Shown: positions 16,371 through 25,279 of the stretch, in pieces
How the letters are laid out: every line of letters starts with the position of its first letter
How positions within the stretch are numbered: position 1 is the first letter of the stretch
Assembly (NCBI GenBank): GCA_018364635.1
Contig: JAGZLR010000006.1
Location: forward strand, 1 to 64,000
DNA from: Clostridiales bacterium
Lineage (GTDB): Bacteria > Bacillota > Clostridia > Lachnospirales > Anaerotignaceae
DNA length: 64,000 nucleotides
Reading direction: 5' to 3'
The notes under the pieces: model-generated
Seen by the model: only the letters and a program-made list of their open reading frames with translations
Told to the model about the DNA's origin: nothing
Database searches by the model: none
Translations under genes and position numbers: made by a program

Positions 16371-16955
16371 ATGATAAAGCTTAGAGAGAAAATTACATTT
16401 AACTCACCAGTAATATTGTCATTTACATTGATTTGCTTTGTGGTGTTAGTGTTAAACAAAATAACAGGTGATTTTTTAAATACATATCTGTTTTGTGTAT
16501 ATCGCTTTGGTTTTACAGACGTATTGGGTTATCTTCGGCTTTTTTTATATATTTTTGGTCATGCAGGATGGAGCCATTTCAGCGGAAATATAACTATGCT
16601 TTTGATTGTAGGGCCGTTATTGGAGGAGAGATATGGCAGTAAAAAATTGCTGTTAATGATGGCTATTACAGCAGTTATTACAGGGCTGATTCATATTAGT
16701 TTTTTTCCTGATACTGCCTTGATTGGTGCTAGTGGCATTGTTTATATGATGATACTTTTGTCTTCTATTACGAATGTAGAAGATGGTAAGATACCAATGA
16801 CGCTTCTGATTATTGCGGTTGTGTATATTGGTGGACAGATTTATGAAGGATTGTTCATACGAGATAATATTTCTAATTTAGGCCATATTGTTGGAGGCGT
16901 TTTAGGTGCGATTATGGGATATTTATTAAATAGAGACAGTCATGTAAAATTATAA
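16371..16955 (+). CDS. Rhomboid-family intramembrane serine protease
   Basis: A 194-residue membrane protease of the short six-helix bacterial type. The conserved H-x-x-x-N (S-H-F-S-G-N-I-T-M, about 65-71), catalytic serine G-A-S-G (about 121) and catalytic histidine in N-L-G-H-I-V-G-G (about 173) are all present in helices. It cleaves within membrane segments of unknown substrates. The ATG at 16371 follows GGAGG, and the gene is the last of the yqhQ-prmC-prfA transcript before a strong bidirectional terminator. Confidence 0.92.
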   Translation: MIKLREKITFNSPVILSFTLICFVVLVLNKITGDFLNTYLFCVYRFGFTDVLGYLRLFLYIFGHAGWSHFSGNITMLLIVGPLLEERYGSKKLLLMMAITAVITGLIHISFFPDTALIGASGIVYMMILLSSITNVEDGKIPMTLLIIAVVYIGGQIYEGLFIRDNISNLGHIVGGVLGAIMGYLLNRDSHVKL

Positions 16956-16960
16956 AGAAT

Positions 16961-16996
16961 AAAAAACATCTGGTATTTGTAACCAGATGTTTTTTT
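16961..16996. terminator. Bidirectional terminator between rhomboid gene and response regulator
   Basis: AAAAAACATCTGGT pairs with ACCAGATGTTTTTT across a short loop. Confidence 0.9.
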
Positions 16997-18521
16997 AGCT
17001 ATTTTTTTGTTTAAACTCTGATGGAGTCAGCCCTGTAAATTCTTTAAAAGTTTTGGCAAAATACTTGGGATCCTTAAATCCAACACGATCTGCAATCTCA
17101 TACACTTTATAGGTATCTTCTAGAATTAAACTTTTGGCTTTTTTCATTCTGATTGATGTGAGAAAATTATTGAACGTCGAGTCAGTTTTTTCTTTGAATA
17201 TTTTGCAGAAATAACTTTTATTGATAAAAAATTTGTTACTGATATCATCTAAAGTGATATCATTTCTATAATTTAAATTGATATATTTGATAACATTATC
17301 GACAACACTGCCGGTATGATTGTCCGAAGAATGCTCTATATATTCTAGTGTGCGATTACTCAAGTCTGTAAATATTTCTGAAATTTCATCAATCGTATAT
17401 GTCATACAATTGATATCTTCAATAACATGTTCCACATCAAATTCTTTTAAAACCTCAGAAGGATAAACAGAGTTATAGCAGAACCCATATAGATCACGCA
17501 AAAATTGGATCAGGACAGAAGGCGGATATAGTTCCTGTTTGCTCCTATCAATAAACTCATGGATGATCGCTAGTGTTTTATCACGTTGAAGATTTCGGAT
17601 TGTGTCAAAAAGTAAATTTTTATCTTTATAAAAGTAAACTTCTAAATTTGGTTGTAGCTTTTGTTCTGGTGAATAGGTCAGTAACCTTTTTTCTTTCGAG
17701 TAAATGCCATAGGAAAGAGCATTTAGAGCTCCTATATAGCTATCCCTGACTTCTGAAATATGTGTAACACATTTGCCAATACCGCAACATAGATAATTAG
17801 AAGCAAAATGGTTATTAAAAACAGTGATTGTACGTTGGAGGAAATTTGCCATACTTTTTTCATCAAGATCAACCCCTAAGTATAATACTACAAGATAGCC
17901 ATTAATACTGACCGGCAGGCAGTCACAGGGACTATTTTCATACAGATAGTTTTTTAAAAATTCAGAACGCTTTAGACGGCTTTCATCTGATAAGGATTTT
18001 GCCCCTCTAGACAGGTAAACAACAGGGGTAATGCTGTTTAGTTGAACAGATAAATTGCGTGATGATGATGCGATGACTTCAGGCGAAAAGACTGTATCCT
18101 GCAATAATAGTAGCGCAAAGTGTTCCCGTTCCATATTTTTTTGGTTTGTTTCTTCATCAATAGCTTCACAAACTTTATCTAGAAGTTTTAAAAATGCGCT
18201 GACATCTACTGGTTTTAATACATAATCAAATACATTCATCTTATATGCGGTACGTGCATATTCAAATTCATCATAGCCGCTTAAAATGATAAATTTTGGC
18301 TTTTTCTTTGCGATATATTTTTGAATCATCGTAAGGCCGTCCATAACCGGCATTTTAATATCAGTAATAATAATATCTGGATTTTTTTTGATGCCTAAAT
18401 CAAGTGCCTCTTGTCCATTTTTGCATTTTCCAATGACTTCAAACTCTCTTTTTGACGAAACCAATTGCTCCAGACCGTCACGGATTGTTTTTTCATCATC
18501 AGCTATCAATACAGTTTTCAT
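16995..18521 (-). CDS. YesN-type response regulator (REC plus AraC HTH)
   Basis: A 508-residue DNA-binding regulator. The receiver domain (residues 1-120) has the acidic pair D8-D9, phospho-acceptor D54 in I-I-T-D-I-K-M-P and the lysine of V-L-K-P. A long middle region (about 130-400) is typical of YesN-like proteins, and the last 100 residues hold an AraC-type double helix-turn-helix ending in G-F-K-D-P-K-Y-F-A-K-T-F-K. The start at 18521 is chosen over 18530 because the latter lies directly on the ribosome site. It follows the sensor kinase gene by 38 bases, forming one unit. The divergent TRAP transporter operon is the natural target. Confidence 0.93.
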   Translation of the reverse strand: MKTVLIADDEKTIRDGLEQLVSSKREFEVIGKCKNGQEALDLGIKKNPDIIITDIKMPVMDGLTMIQKYIAKKKPKFIILSGYDEFEYARTAYKMNVFDYVLKPVDVSAFLKLLDKVCEAIDEETNQKNMEREHFALLLLQDTVFSPEVIASSSRNLSVQLNSITPVVYLSRGAKSLSDESRLKRSEFLKNYLYENSPCDCLPVSINGYLVVLYLGVDLDEKSMANFLQRTITVFNNHFASNYLCCGIGKCVTHISEVRDSYIGALNALSYGIYSKEKRLLTYSPEQKLQPNLEVYFYKDKNLLFDTIRNLQRDKTLAIIHEFIDRSKQELYPPSVLIQFLRDLYGFCYNSVYPSEVLKEFDVEHVIEDINCMTYTIDEISEIFTDLSNRTLEYIEHSSDNHTGSVVDNVIKYINLNYRNDITLDDISNKFFINKSYFCKIFKEKTDSTFNNFLTSIRMKKAKSLILEDTYKVYEIADRVGFKDPKYFAKTFKEFTGLTPSEFKQKNS

Positions 18522-18559
18522 AGTATCCATCCTTTTTATATCAATCAAGGGTTTAAGTT

Positions 18560-20416
18560 TCAAATAGTGCTTTCAGAGCTTTTCACAATAGGGAAATGAA
18601 GGATTACATTGGTAAATTCCCCTTCTTTACTCTGAATTTCAAGGCCATACTTTTCGCCATAATAGAACTTTAACCGATTATGTACGTTATTTAACCCAAT
18701 ATGAGTTCTCATTTCTCCATGTTGTCCTGAAGCAAAAAGGGTGTTGTTATCGAATATAGTTGAAATTTGTTTCGCGCTCATACCAATACCGTTGTCGAAG
18801 ATTTCTATAATTAACTCATCTTCAGTCTTTTGGCTAGATATTTTTATAATACCGCCAGATTCCTTTTCTTCCAATCCATGAACAATACTGTTTTCCACAA
18901 TTGGCTGAATTAAAAACTTATGGATCTTTAATCCCATTGTATCTGGATGCAGATCAAATTTTACAATAAATCGTCCTTCATACCGAACTTTCTGGATATA
19001 CAAATAATTTTGCACTTGTTCAATATCTTGTTGAAGTGTTACAACAGACAATTTACTGCTGATACTATAGCGGAGAATCTGAGATAGGCATTGTATCAGC
19101 TTACTAACATCTTCTCCGCCCAAAAGATATACCTTCCAATTGATGGTATCCAATGTATTGTAAAGAAAATGTGGGTTGATTTGAGCTTCCAGAGACTTAA
19201 TTTGGGCCTCCTTTTCTCTGATTGTAATTTCATAGTTTTCTTCTACCAATTTTTGGATACTGTCAAGCATTTCGTTAAAACTGGTTTGAACATCAGAAAT
19301 TTCTGAATAGGAATCACTTGTGTCAATTCGAACTGATAAATCCCCTGTCTTTACAGTATTAATATTGTTAATTAGATTATGAATGGGTGTGATATAAAGT
19401 TTTGTTATAATAACACCCAGTAACACTGCAATTAGCAAGAAAAATAAGAGAAAGAAGGTCAGCACTTTGTTAAAGGATATTAAATCTACAAAAAATTTTG
19501 ATGTATTTGTCAGAGTTATAAGATGCCAATCCTCGAAGTAAAAAATATGCTGGTTAAATAAATATTCTGTGGTATTATCCTGAATCTTTTGTTCAATATC
19601 TTGGTTAGTTCGAGGGAGAAAAGGTTTTTCCTCATAAATGTTTAAACCAACAATTCCTCTCTCAGAAGATGTGATGATATTCCCGTCCTGATCTGTAATG
19701 TATGATTCTGTATTGCTTGGAAGGCTTAAATTTTGGGTAATGGCATAAAGATCACTTTCATTGATATCAATGCAAATAACTGCTAAGTTCCGGTTATTTA
19801 TATCTTTCAGCACCTTAAAAAAAGAAAAAATATTTTCTGTATATTTATAAGATTTAGAGTAGTTTGTTTTTGGAATATTGTATATCTTTTGGTAAGTTGG
19901 TCTAAAGATTAATTTGCCTGCATATTCATAAGCCATATTAAACCATTGAGAACGGCTCATGTAATCTTTCGATATAGTCTTAATACCGTTTGTTGCATAA
20001 AAGTTTGTTGTTTGATAGGCAGGTTCGCTGTTGTCGATATAAAGGCGCAGAGAATTAATTCTAGGATTTTCTTGTATTTGACGGCGAAGAAGATAATCGA
20101 TAGAATCTGCTGTCTGCTGCGAGATTTTGCCGTTATTTTTATAACATTCCTTAATTAGTTCTATCAAGTGAGTGTTATTATTAATTTGCTTGCTAAAAGC
20201 AAAAGTTTCGTTGATGAAAGAAATTAAAGAGACTTTAGTTGCTGAAAAGTAGTTCTGACAAGTTTGCTCTAGCTGATGAGATGTAACATTGATGTAAGTA
20301 GTATAAAAAGCAGAGTAAGAAAACAGACAAAAAGCCATACTGGCAGCCATAAAAATAACAAAAATACGAATTTGTATGCTATGAAACCGTTTTTTTAAAA
20401 AAAATCCTCTACACAT
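18560..20416 (-). CDS. YesM-type sensor histidine kinase
   Basis: A 618-residue membrane kinase. A basic start and membrane helix (about 14-36), an extracytoplasmic sensor domain of dCache size (about 37-320), a second helix (about 323-345) and a HAMP segment lead to the His_kinase domain. The phospho-acceptor block is Q-I-N-P-H-F-L-Y-N-T-L-D, and the ATPase block shows N-S-I-V-H-G and D-N-G-I-G-M. It should sense an external solute, plausibly the substrate of the divergent TRAP system, and phosphorylate the regulator at 16995-18521. Ligand identity is unknown. Confidence 0.93.
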   Translation of the reverse strand: MCRGFFLKKRFHSIQIRIFVIFMAASMAFCLFSYSAFYTTYINVTSHQLEQTCQNYFSATKVSLISFINETFAFSKQINNNTHLIELIKECYKNNGKISQQTADSIDYLLRRQIQENPRINSLRLYIDNSEPAYQTTNFYATNGIKTISKDYMSRSQWFNMAYEYAGKLIFRPTYQKIYNIPKTNYSKSYKYTENIFSFFKVLKDINNRNLAVICIDINESDLYAITQNLSLPSNTESYITDQDGNIITSSERGIVGLNIYEEKPFLPRTNQDIEQKIQDNTTEYLFNQHIFYFEDWHLITLTNTSKFFVDLISFNKVLTFFLLFFLLIAVLLGVIITKLYITPIHNLINNINTVKTGDLSVRIDTSDSYSEISDVQTSFNEMLDSIQKLVEENYEITIREKEAQIKSLEAQINPHFLYNTLDTINWKVYLLGGEDVSKLIQCLSQILRYSISSKLSVVTLQQDIEQVQNYLYIQKVRYEGRFIVKFDLHPDTMGLKIHKFLIQPIVENSIVHGLEEKESGGIIKISSQKTEDELIIEIFDNGIGMSAKQISTIFDNNTLFASGQHGEMRTHIGLNNVHNRLKFYYGEKYGLEIQSKEGEFTNVILHFPIVKSSESTI

Positions 20417-20951
20417 AGTAAATGCCCTTTCGGTAAAAAAATACTATTTCCTAATTATTTTAACATAATATGCTAAAAAATAGAATCATATCTGTTTCTT
20501 TATTTATATAAACTTAGAAATTTTTTGTTTTTTTACTAGAAATAAGAAATTGAAAGAGATTCTATATGAGAAAAGAAGTCTATACAAGTTTGTTCCATAC
20601 TTTTATGAAGGGGATTGCTGTAAAAACAGATAAGGATTTCACATCATTTTGACAAAGTTGGAGAAAGATCTCTAATCTTTTTTAATAAAAATATATACAT
20701 AAAAGAAAAAAGTTTCGATCAAAAAAATGGCAAATTGAATGATATCTGAGAGATTTAAAAAAAATAACGATAAAATTATATAAATATCTTACTGTAATAT
20801 TTCTTTAAGAGTAAAAATTTGATGTAAATTTATTAGAAAAGCGAATTTATTACACCAAAAACAAATTTTGTCTAATTTTTAAAAATACTTTCGTTAAGTA
20901 TAATAGGATTTGTTAAGGGGCAGTTATTTATTTTATGGAGGGTGATTCATT
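20417..20951. promoter_or_regulatory. 535-base AT-rich divergent control region of kinase and dctP
   Basis: No gene is seen here. A -10 box TATAAT (20899-20904) serves dctP, but its -35 position (TTTTTA) is poor, consistent with activator dependence. Upstream lie a 9-base direct repeat AATTTATTA (20827-20835, 20844-20852; 17-base period) inside TGTAA...TTACA ends (20823-20854), and an isolated TTGACA (20649-20654) followed by an AAAGAT/ATCTTT dyad. The TGTAA/AATTTATTA element is the best candidate for the regulator site; this is inference. Confidence 0.5.
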
Positions 20952-22025
20952 ATGAAATTAAAAAGATTAGCTGGTTTTGCAATTGCAGCAATGATGATGC
21001 TCAGCGCAGTTGGTTGTTCCAGCAGCAGCAGTTCTTCTAGTTCTGCAGCACCATCAGGAAGCAGTGCTTCAAAAAGTACTGGAGGAGAGAAAGTAAGCAC
21101 TGGAGAGAAAGTAAAAGTTAAAATTGCCAATATTTATGGTGCTGACACGTATGAATCTCAGGCGCTGAATAAATTCAAAGAATTAGTAGAAAGCAAATCT
21201 GAGGATATTACAGTTGAAGTTTATACAAATGCTCAGTTGGGTAATGAAGAAACATTAGCAGATAGTGTTAGACAGGGTTCTGTAGAAATCGCTGTTATTG
21301 GACCTATGATGGCACAGTACATTCCACTGGTTGCTGTTTCCGAGTATCCATTCCTCGTTGATAATTGGGAGAATGCAAATAAAGTTCTTAGAAGTGATGA
21401 ATTTATGGAAATGACTACGGCCGGTGCAGCAGAACAAGGCGTAGAAGTTATGGGATATAACGCAATTGGTTTCCGTGCTATTTCATCTACAAAAGAGATT
21501 TCTAAGTATGAAGATTTGAAAGGTCTTCGTATTAGAACACCAAATATTCCTTACTATATTAAGATGGCAGAGTGCTGGGGATGTAACGTAGTTTCTATGT
21601 CACTTTCTGAACTCTTTACTGCTTTGGAACAAAAGGTTGTAGATGCTCAGGAAAACCCTATGAACGTTGTTATTGCCAACAAGTTCTATGAAGTTCAGCC
21701 TTATGTAATTGTAACAAGACATATGCTTTGCTGCCATGCATGGTATGCAAATAAGAAATTTATGGATGGTCTCAATGATGAAAACAGAAAGATCATAGAA
21801 GAAAGCATTGCAGAAGCGATTGACTATGAATGGGAAATCACAGAAGCTGGAGAAGCTGATGAAAAGGAACACCTTGAAGAAAATGGAATTAAGGTTACTG
21901 AAGTATCAGAGGAAATGTATCAGCAAATGAAAGATTCCGAAGGACCTATGACAGAATGGTTCATCGAAACATACCCAGGATCTGATAAAGTTCTTGACTA
22001 TGCAGCTGAAGTTTGTGCTGAATAA
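20952..22025 (+). CDS. dctP: TRAP transporter solute-binding lipoprotein DctP
   Basis: A 357-residue extracytoplasmic receptor. A signal peptide ends in the lipobox L-S-A-V-G-C, so Cys22 is lipidated. A run of serines and alanines follows as a linker. The DctP fold follows with Y-E-S-Q-A-L-N-K-F-K-E, the conserved arginine region G-L-R-I-R-T-P (about 195) that binds carboxylates in this family, and Q-E-N-P-M-N. The ligand is probably an organic acid. A strong site GGAGGGTGA precedes the ATG. An intercistronic hairpin follows, so this gene is probably expressed above the permease genes. Confidence 0.95.
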   Translation: MKLKRLAGFAIAAMMMLSAVGCSSSSSSSSSAAPSGSSASKSTGGEKVSTGEKVKVKIANIYGADTYESQALNKFKELVESKSEDITVEVYTNAQLGNEETLADSVRQGSVEIAVIGPMMAQYIPLVAVSEYPFLVDNWENANKVLRSDEFMEMTTAGAAEQGVEVMGYNAIGFRAISSTKEISKYEDLKGLRIRTPNIPYYIKMAECWGCNVVSMSLSELFTALEQKVVDAQENPMNVVIANKFYEVQPYVIVTRHMLCCHAWYANKKFMDGLNDENRKIIEESIAEAIDYEWEITEAGEADEKEHLEENGIKVTEVSEEMYQQMKDSEGPMTEWFIETYPGSDKVLDYAAEVCAE

Positions 22026-22065
22026 AATTTAAGTAAAATCTAATCTATCTTTTACCTTAAAGAAG

Positions 22066-22095
22066 AGCCTTAAGTTTTTTACTTAAGGCTTTTCT
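22066..22095 (+). terminator. Intercistronic attenuator-type terminator between dctP and dctQ
   Basis: AGCCTTAAGT (22066-22075), T5 loop, ACTTAAGGCT (22081-22090), then a short TTTCT. The weak tail suggests partial termination, giving excess binding protein over permease. Confidence 0.75.
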
Positions 22096-22118
22096 AAAAA
22101 AAAGAAGGAGGTATAATT

Positions 22119-22604
22119 GTGGAAGAAAAAAAGAAAAACACACCAGCAGTTGTGAAAGTGCTGAATATATTATCTGTACTTTCTATCGTAATTATGGTTA
22201 TTTTAGTATTTATCAATGCAGTTCTTAGATATGTGTTTAATTCAGGTCTTACTGAGGCGGAAGAATACGCAAGATTTGCTTTTGTTTGGTTAAGTTATTT
22301 AGGTATTTTGTTAGCTGCGAAAGATGGCTCTCATGTTGCGGTTACGATTGTCACAGATTTATTAAAAGGAACAGCGCTGAAAGTTGTATTAATCATTAGG
22401 GATATTATTGTTTTAGTTACGTTAGGAATTATTTTCTATGGTGCTGTTAGATTTACAATGGCATCAAATTATGCGACAAGTGCAACAGCAACAAATTTCA
22501 TGCTGATTACAGTTTCCGCAGTAATCGCTTCTGGCGGTATGTTTGGAATTATCGTATACCAGGCGATTCAAAGAATTTTTCATAGTGACGGGGAGGATAG
22601 ATAA
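22119..22604 (+). CDS. dctQ: TRAP transporter small permease DctQ
   Basis: A 161-residue membrane protein with four helices, the size and layout of the small TRAP subunit. The conserved E-A-E-E-Y-A-R-F-A-F-V-W-L-S-Y-L-G block is at about residues 45-65. The GTG start at 22119 follows AAGGAGG by seven bases. The gene lies three bases before dctM. The subunit bridges DctP and DctM in a sodium-driven uptake system. Confidence 0.94.
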   Translation: MEEKKKNTPAVVKVLNILSVLSIVIMVILVFINAVLRYVFNSGLTEAEEYARFAFVWLSYLGILLAAKDGSHVAVTIVTDLLKGTALKVVLIIRDIIVLVTLGIIFYGAVRFTMASNYATSATATNFMLITVSAVIASGGMFGIIVYQAIQRIFHSDGEDR

Positions 22605-22607
22605 ACC

Positions 22608-23885
22608 ATGGCATTATTGATCTTTATTGTAGCATTATTTGTTTTCTTGGCTTTTGGCGTTCCTATTGCTGTTGCTTTAGGTTCCTGTGCAATTGTGCTG
22701 ATGTTTTATCTAGAATCATTTGATCCTTTCACATTGGCACAGCAGATGGTTATGGCTACAAATAACTTTGCATTGATGGCGATTCCATTTTTTATGCTTG
22801 CTGGAGAATTTATGGCAGAAGGCGGCTTGTCTGAACGTATCGTTAATTTTGCTAACTTGTTTGTAGGTCGTATTAAAGGTGGTCTTGGTTATACAGCTGT
22901 TGTGGCTAGTATCCTTTTTGCAGGACTTTCTGGATCGGCGGTTGCGGATGCGGCAGCTTTAGGTGGTATTTTGCTTCCTTTGATGGTAAAAAATGGATAT
23001 AAGGCACCTCGTGCAACTGGTTTTATCTGTGCTGGTTCTATTATCGCTCCAATTATTCCACCAAGTATCCCAATGATTGTTTTGGGTACATCTGTAGGTC
23101 TTTCTATTTCTAAGATGTTTATGTCCGGTATTATTCCAGGGGTTATTCTTGGCTTGGCTTTAATGGTTGTTTGGTTCTTTGTTGTTAAAAAAGACGGATA
23201 CACAGATATTAAAGTATACACAATGAAAGAAGCTATTTCTATTTTAGTTGACTCTCTCCCAGCTCTTTTTATGCCTGTTTTGATTGTTGGTGGTATCCGA
23301 TTAGGCATCTTTACACCAACAGAGGCTGGTGCATTCGCTGTAGTTTATGCTTTGCTTGTATGTGTATTTTATTACAGAGAGTTAGATTTAAAAGGTGTAT
23401 ATAAATGCTGTCTTAATGCGGTAAAATCCACAGCAGCTGTTATGTTTATTGTGGCTACTGCTTCAGCGGTTGGTTATCTGATTACATTAGCACAGATTCC
23501 TGTTCTTGCAGTTCAATTGTTCAGTGGATTTATTGATAAGCCAATCCTTCTTCTTATCATTATCAATATCTTCTTGTTCCTTATGGGTATGGTTATGGAC
23601 GTTACACCAAACATTCTTATTTTTGCTCCAGTGCTATTCCCTGTTATTAAGGCAGCGGGAATTGATGAGTATTTCTTTGCTTTGGTTATGATTTTAAATC
23701 TTTGCATTGGTCTGATTACACCTCCTGTAGGTAATGTACTTTATGTAGGTTGCGGGGTTGCCAAGATTAATTTTGCTGAATTGGTAAAAGCGATTATACC
23801 ATTCTTAATTGTTGAACTGGTTATCTTGTTAATCATTACTTTTGTTCCAGGTATTGTTACAGTACCTCTATCAATTCTTATGTAA
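22608..23885 (+). CDS. dctM: TRAP transporter large permease DctM
   Basis: A 425-residue transport subunit with about twelve membrane helices. Family motifs are seen: the G-S-G-A-V-A-D or closely similar block (G-L-S-G-S-A-V-A-D-A-A-A-L-G, about 107-120), I-I-P-P-S-I-P, and near the C-terminus L-I-T-P-P-V-G-N-V-L-Y. These form the substrate and sodium sites of the elevator domain. The ATG at 22608 follows GGGAGGA. The three genes dctP, dctQ and dctM make one complete transporter, with a terminator directly after. Confidence 0.95.
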   Translation: MALLIFIVALFVFLAFGVPIAVALGSCAIVLMFYLESFDPFTLAQQMVMATNNFALMAIPFFMLAGEFMAEGGLSERIVNFANLFVGRIKGGLGYTAVVASILFAGLSGSAVADAAALGGILLPLMVKNGYKAPRATGFICAGSIIAPIIPPSIPMIVLGTSVGLSISKMFMSGIIPGVILGLALMVVWFFVVKKDGYTDIKVYTMKEAISILVDSLPALFMPVLIVGGIRLGIFTPTEAGAFAVVYALLVCVFYYRELDLKGVYKCCLNAVKSTAAVMFIVATASAVGYLITLAQIPVLAVQLFSGFIDKPILLLIIINIFLFLMGMVMDVTPNILIFAPVLFPVIKAAGIDEYFFALVMILNLCIGLITPPVGNVLYVGCGVAKINFAELVKAIIPFLIVELVILLIITFVPGIVTVPLSILM

Positions 23886-23897
23886 AGTTGTACATAG

Positions 23898-23931
23898 ATC
23901 TCCGGCTTACTGTTTAAGCCGGAGATTTTTT
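23898..23931 (+). terminator. Terminator of dctPQM
   Basis: A 12-bp stem, ATCTCCGGCTTA (23898-23909) with TAAGCCGGAGAT (23915-23926), then T5-6. Confidence 0.93.
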
Positions 23932-23940
23932 GTTTACGAA

Positions 23941-23981
23941 TACCTTTTAATTCCTATTGACATAATATGAATTAGGAGGTA
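23941..23981 (+). promoter_or_regulatory. Operator-like inverted repeat framing the iscS promoter
   Basis: TACCTTTTAATTC (23941-23953) and GAATTAGGAGGTA (23969-23981) are inverted copies matching at 11 of 13 bases. They sit on either side of the -35 box and run into the -10 box, so a bound protein would block RNA polymerase. The G-G-A-A-T-T core read on the minus strand resembles sites of Rrf2-family regulators (IscR/CymR type); that link is inference. Confidence 0.6.
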
Positions 23982-23985
23982 TACT
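23957..23985 (+). promoter_or_regulatory. Sigma-A promoter of iscS-iscU
   Basis: TTGACA (23957-23962), 17-base spacer, TATACT (23980-23985): near consensus. Confidence 0.88.
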
Positions 23986-24011
23986 TTTACTATACCAGAA
24001 AAAGGTTTTTT

Positions 24012-24039
24012 ATACTTTTAATTCCTATTAAAATAGTAT
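24012..24039 (+). promoter_or_regulatory. Second operator-like dyad in the iscS leader
   Basis: ATACTTTTAAT, TCCT, ATTAAAATAGTAT form an imperfect palindrome just before the ribosome site. It contains the 15-mer CTTTTAATTCCTATT (24015-24029), which is identical to 23944-23958 at the first operator. Confidence 0.55.
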
Positions 24040-24060
24040 GTTTATGAAAGGATGTTTTTC

Positions 24061-25242
24061 ATGAATCAAATCATTTATTTAGATAATGCGGCAACAACGA
24101 AAGTATTGCCTGAAGTTTTTGAAGAGATGACTCCGTTTTTCTGTGAAACTTATGGAAATCCATCTAGTGTATATTCCTTTGCTGAGATTAATAAACAGGC
24201 AATTGATACGTCCCGTGCTAGGACTGCTAAAGTGATTGGCGCGAAACCAGAGGAGATTTATTTTACTGGCGGAGGTAGTGAAAGTGATAACTGGGCATTA
24301 AAAGCAACGGTAGAAGCATATAAACAAAAGGGAAATCATATTATAACATCAAAAATCGAACACCATGCAATTTTACACACATGTGAATATTTGGAGAAAA
24401 TGGGATGTGAGGTTAGTTATATTGATGTAGATGAAAATGGAGTTATTCGTCTAGATGAACTAGAAAAGGCTATTCGCCCAACAACAATTTTAATTTCTGT
24501 TATGGCTGCAAATAATGAGATTGGTACGATTCAACCGATTGAAAAAATTGGAGAGATCGCGAAGAAACATCAAGTACTTTTCCATACAGATGCAGTACAA
24601 GCCTATGGACATATTCCTATAGATGTAGATAAAATGCATATTGATATGCTTAGTGCCAGTGCACATAAGATCAATGGTCCAAAAGGAGTTGGTCTTATGT
24701 ATATCAGAAAAGGTGTTAAAATTCGTTCCTTCATTCATGGCGGCGCTCAGGAACGAGGGCGAAGGGCAGGCACTTATAATGTGCCAGGTATTGTAGGATT
24801 AGGCAAAGCAGCACAAATTGCAGAGGAAAAAATGGAAACAAGGATTTCTTATGAGACAGAATTAAGGGATCATTTGATTCATAGAGTGCTAACAGAGATT
24901 CCTTTTGTACGGCTTAATGGACATCCCAAAGATAGACTACCCAATAATGCAAATTTTTGTTTCCGATTTGTCGAAGGAGAGTCAGTCCTTATGCTGTTAG
25001 ATGCAAAAGGCATCTGTGGATCTAGCGGTAGTGCCTGTACATCAGGATCTTTGGATCCGTCCCATGTATTGTTAGCGATTGGTCTGCCTCATGAAATTGC
25101 GCATGGTTCTCTGCGTCTGACACTTTCTGATGAGACGACAAAAGAGGAAATTGATTTTACAGTAGAAGAGTTAAAAAAGATTATGGAACGGTTAAGAAGT
25201 ATGTCTCCGTTGTATGAAGATTTTTTAAAAAATAAAAACTAA
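24061..25242 (+). CDS. iscS: Cysteine desulfurase (IscS/NifS family)
   Basis: A 393-residue PLP enzyme that removes sulfur from cysteine and passes it to a scaffold protein. It opens I-I-Y-L-D-N-A-A-T-T, carries the PLP lysine in S-A-S-A-H-K-I-N-G-P-K-G (about residue 203), and the persulfide cysteine in G-S-S-G-S-A-C-T-S-G (about 325). The start at 24061 is nine bases from GAAAGG; the in-frame ATG at 24052 touches that site and is less likely. The next gene is the IscU scaffold, so the pair forms a minimal Fe-S assembly unit. Control is probably through the two operator-like repeats upstream. Confidence 0.95.
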   Translation: MNQIIYLDNAATTKVLPEVFEEMTPFFCETYGNPSSVYSFAEINKQAIDTSRARTAKVIGAKPEEIYFTGGGSESDNWALKATVEAYKQKGNHIITSKIEHHAILHTCEYLEKMGCEVSYIDVDENGVIRLDELEKAIRPTTILISVMAANNEIGTIQPIEKIGEIAKKHQVLFHTDAVQAYGHIPIDVDKMHIDMLSASAHKINGPKGVGLMYIRKGVKIRSFIHGGAQERGRRAGTYNVPGIVGLGKAAQIAEEKMETRISYETELRDHLIHRVLTEIPFVRLNGHPKDRLPNNANFCFRFVEGESVLMLLDAKGICGSSGSACTSGSLDPSHVLLAIGLPHEIAHGSLRLTLSDETTKEEIDFTVEELKKIMERLRSMSPLYEDFLKNKN

Positions 25243-25279
25243 AACTTTGGATAAGATTTGAAGTAAGGAGGAATGTACA

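Noticed and set aside
20649..20654. TTGACA as the dctP promoter -35 box
   Set aside because: It is about 300 bases from dctP and no good -10 box lies at the right distance; the TATAAT at 20899 is nearer and better placed.
22889..23308. 139-codon open frame on the minus strand opposite dctM
   Set aside because: Composition mirrors the membrane-helix codons of dctM; no site or promoter.
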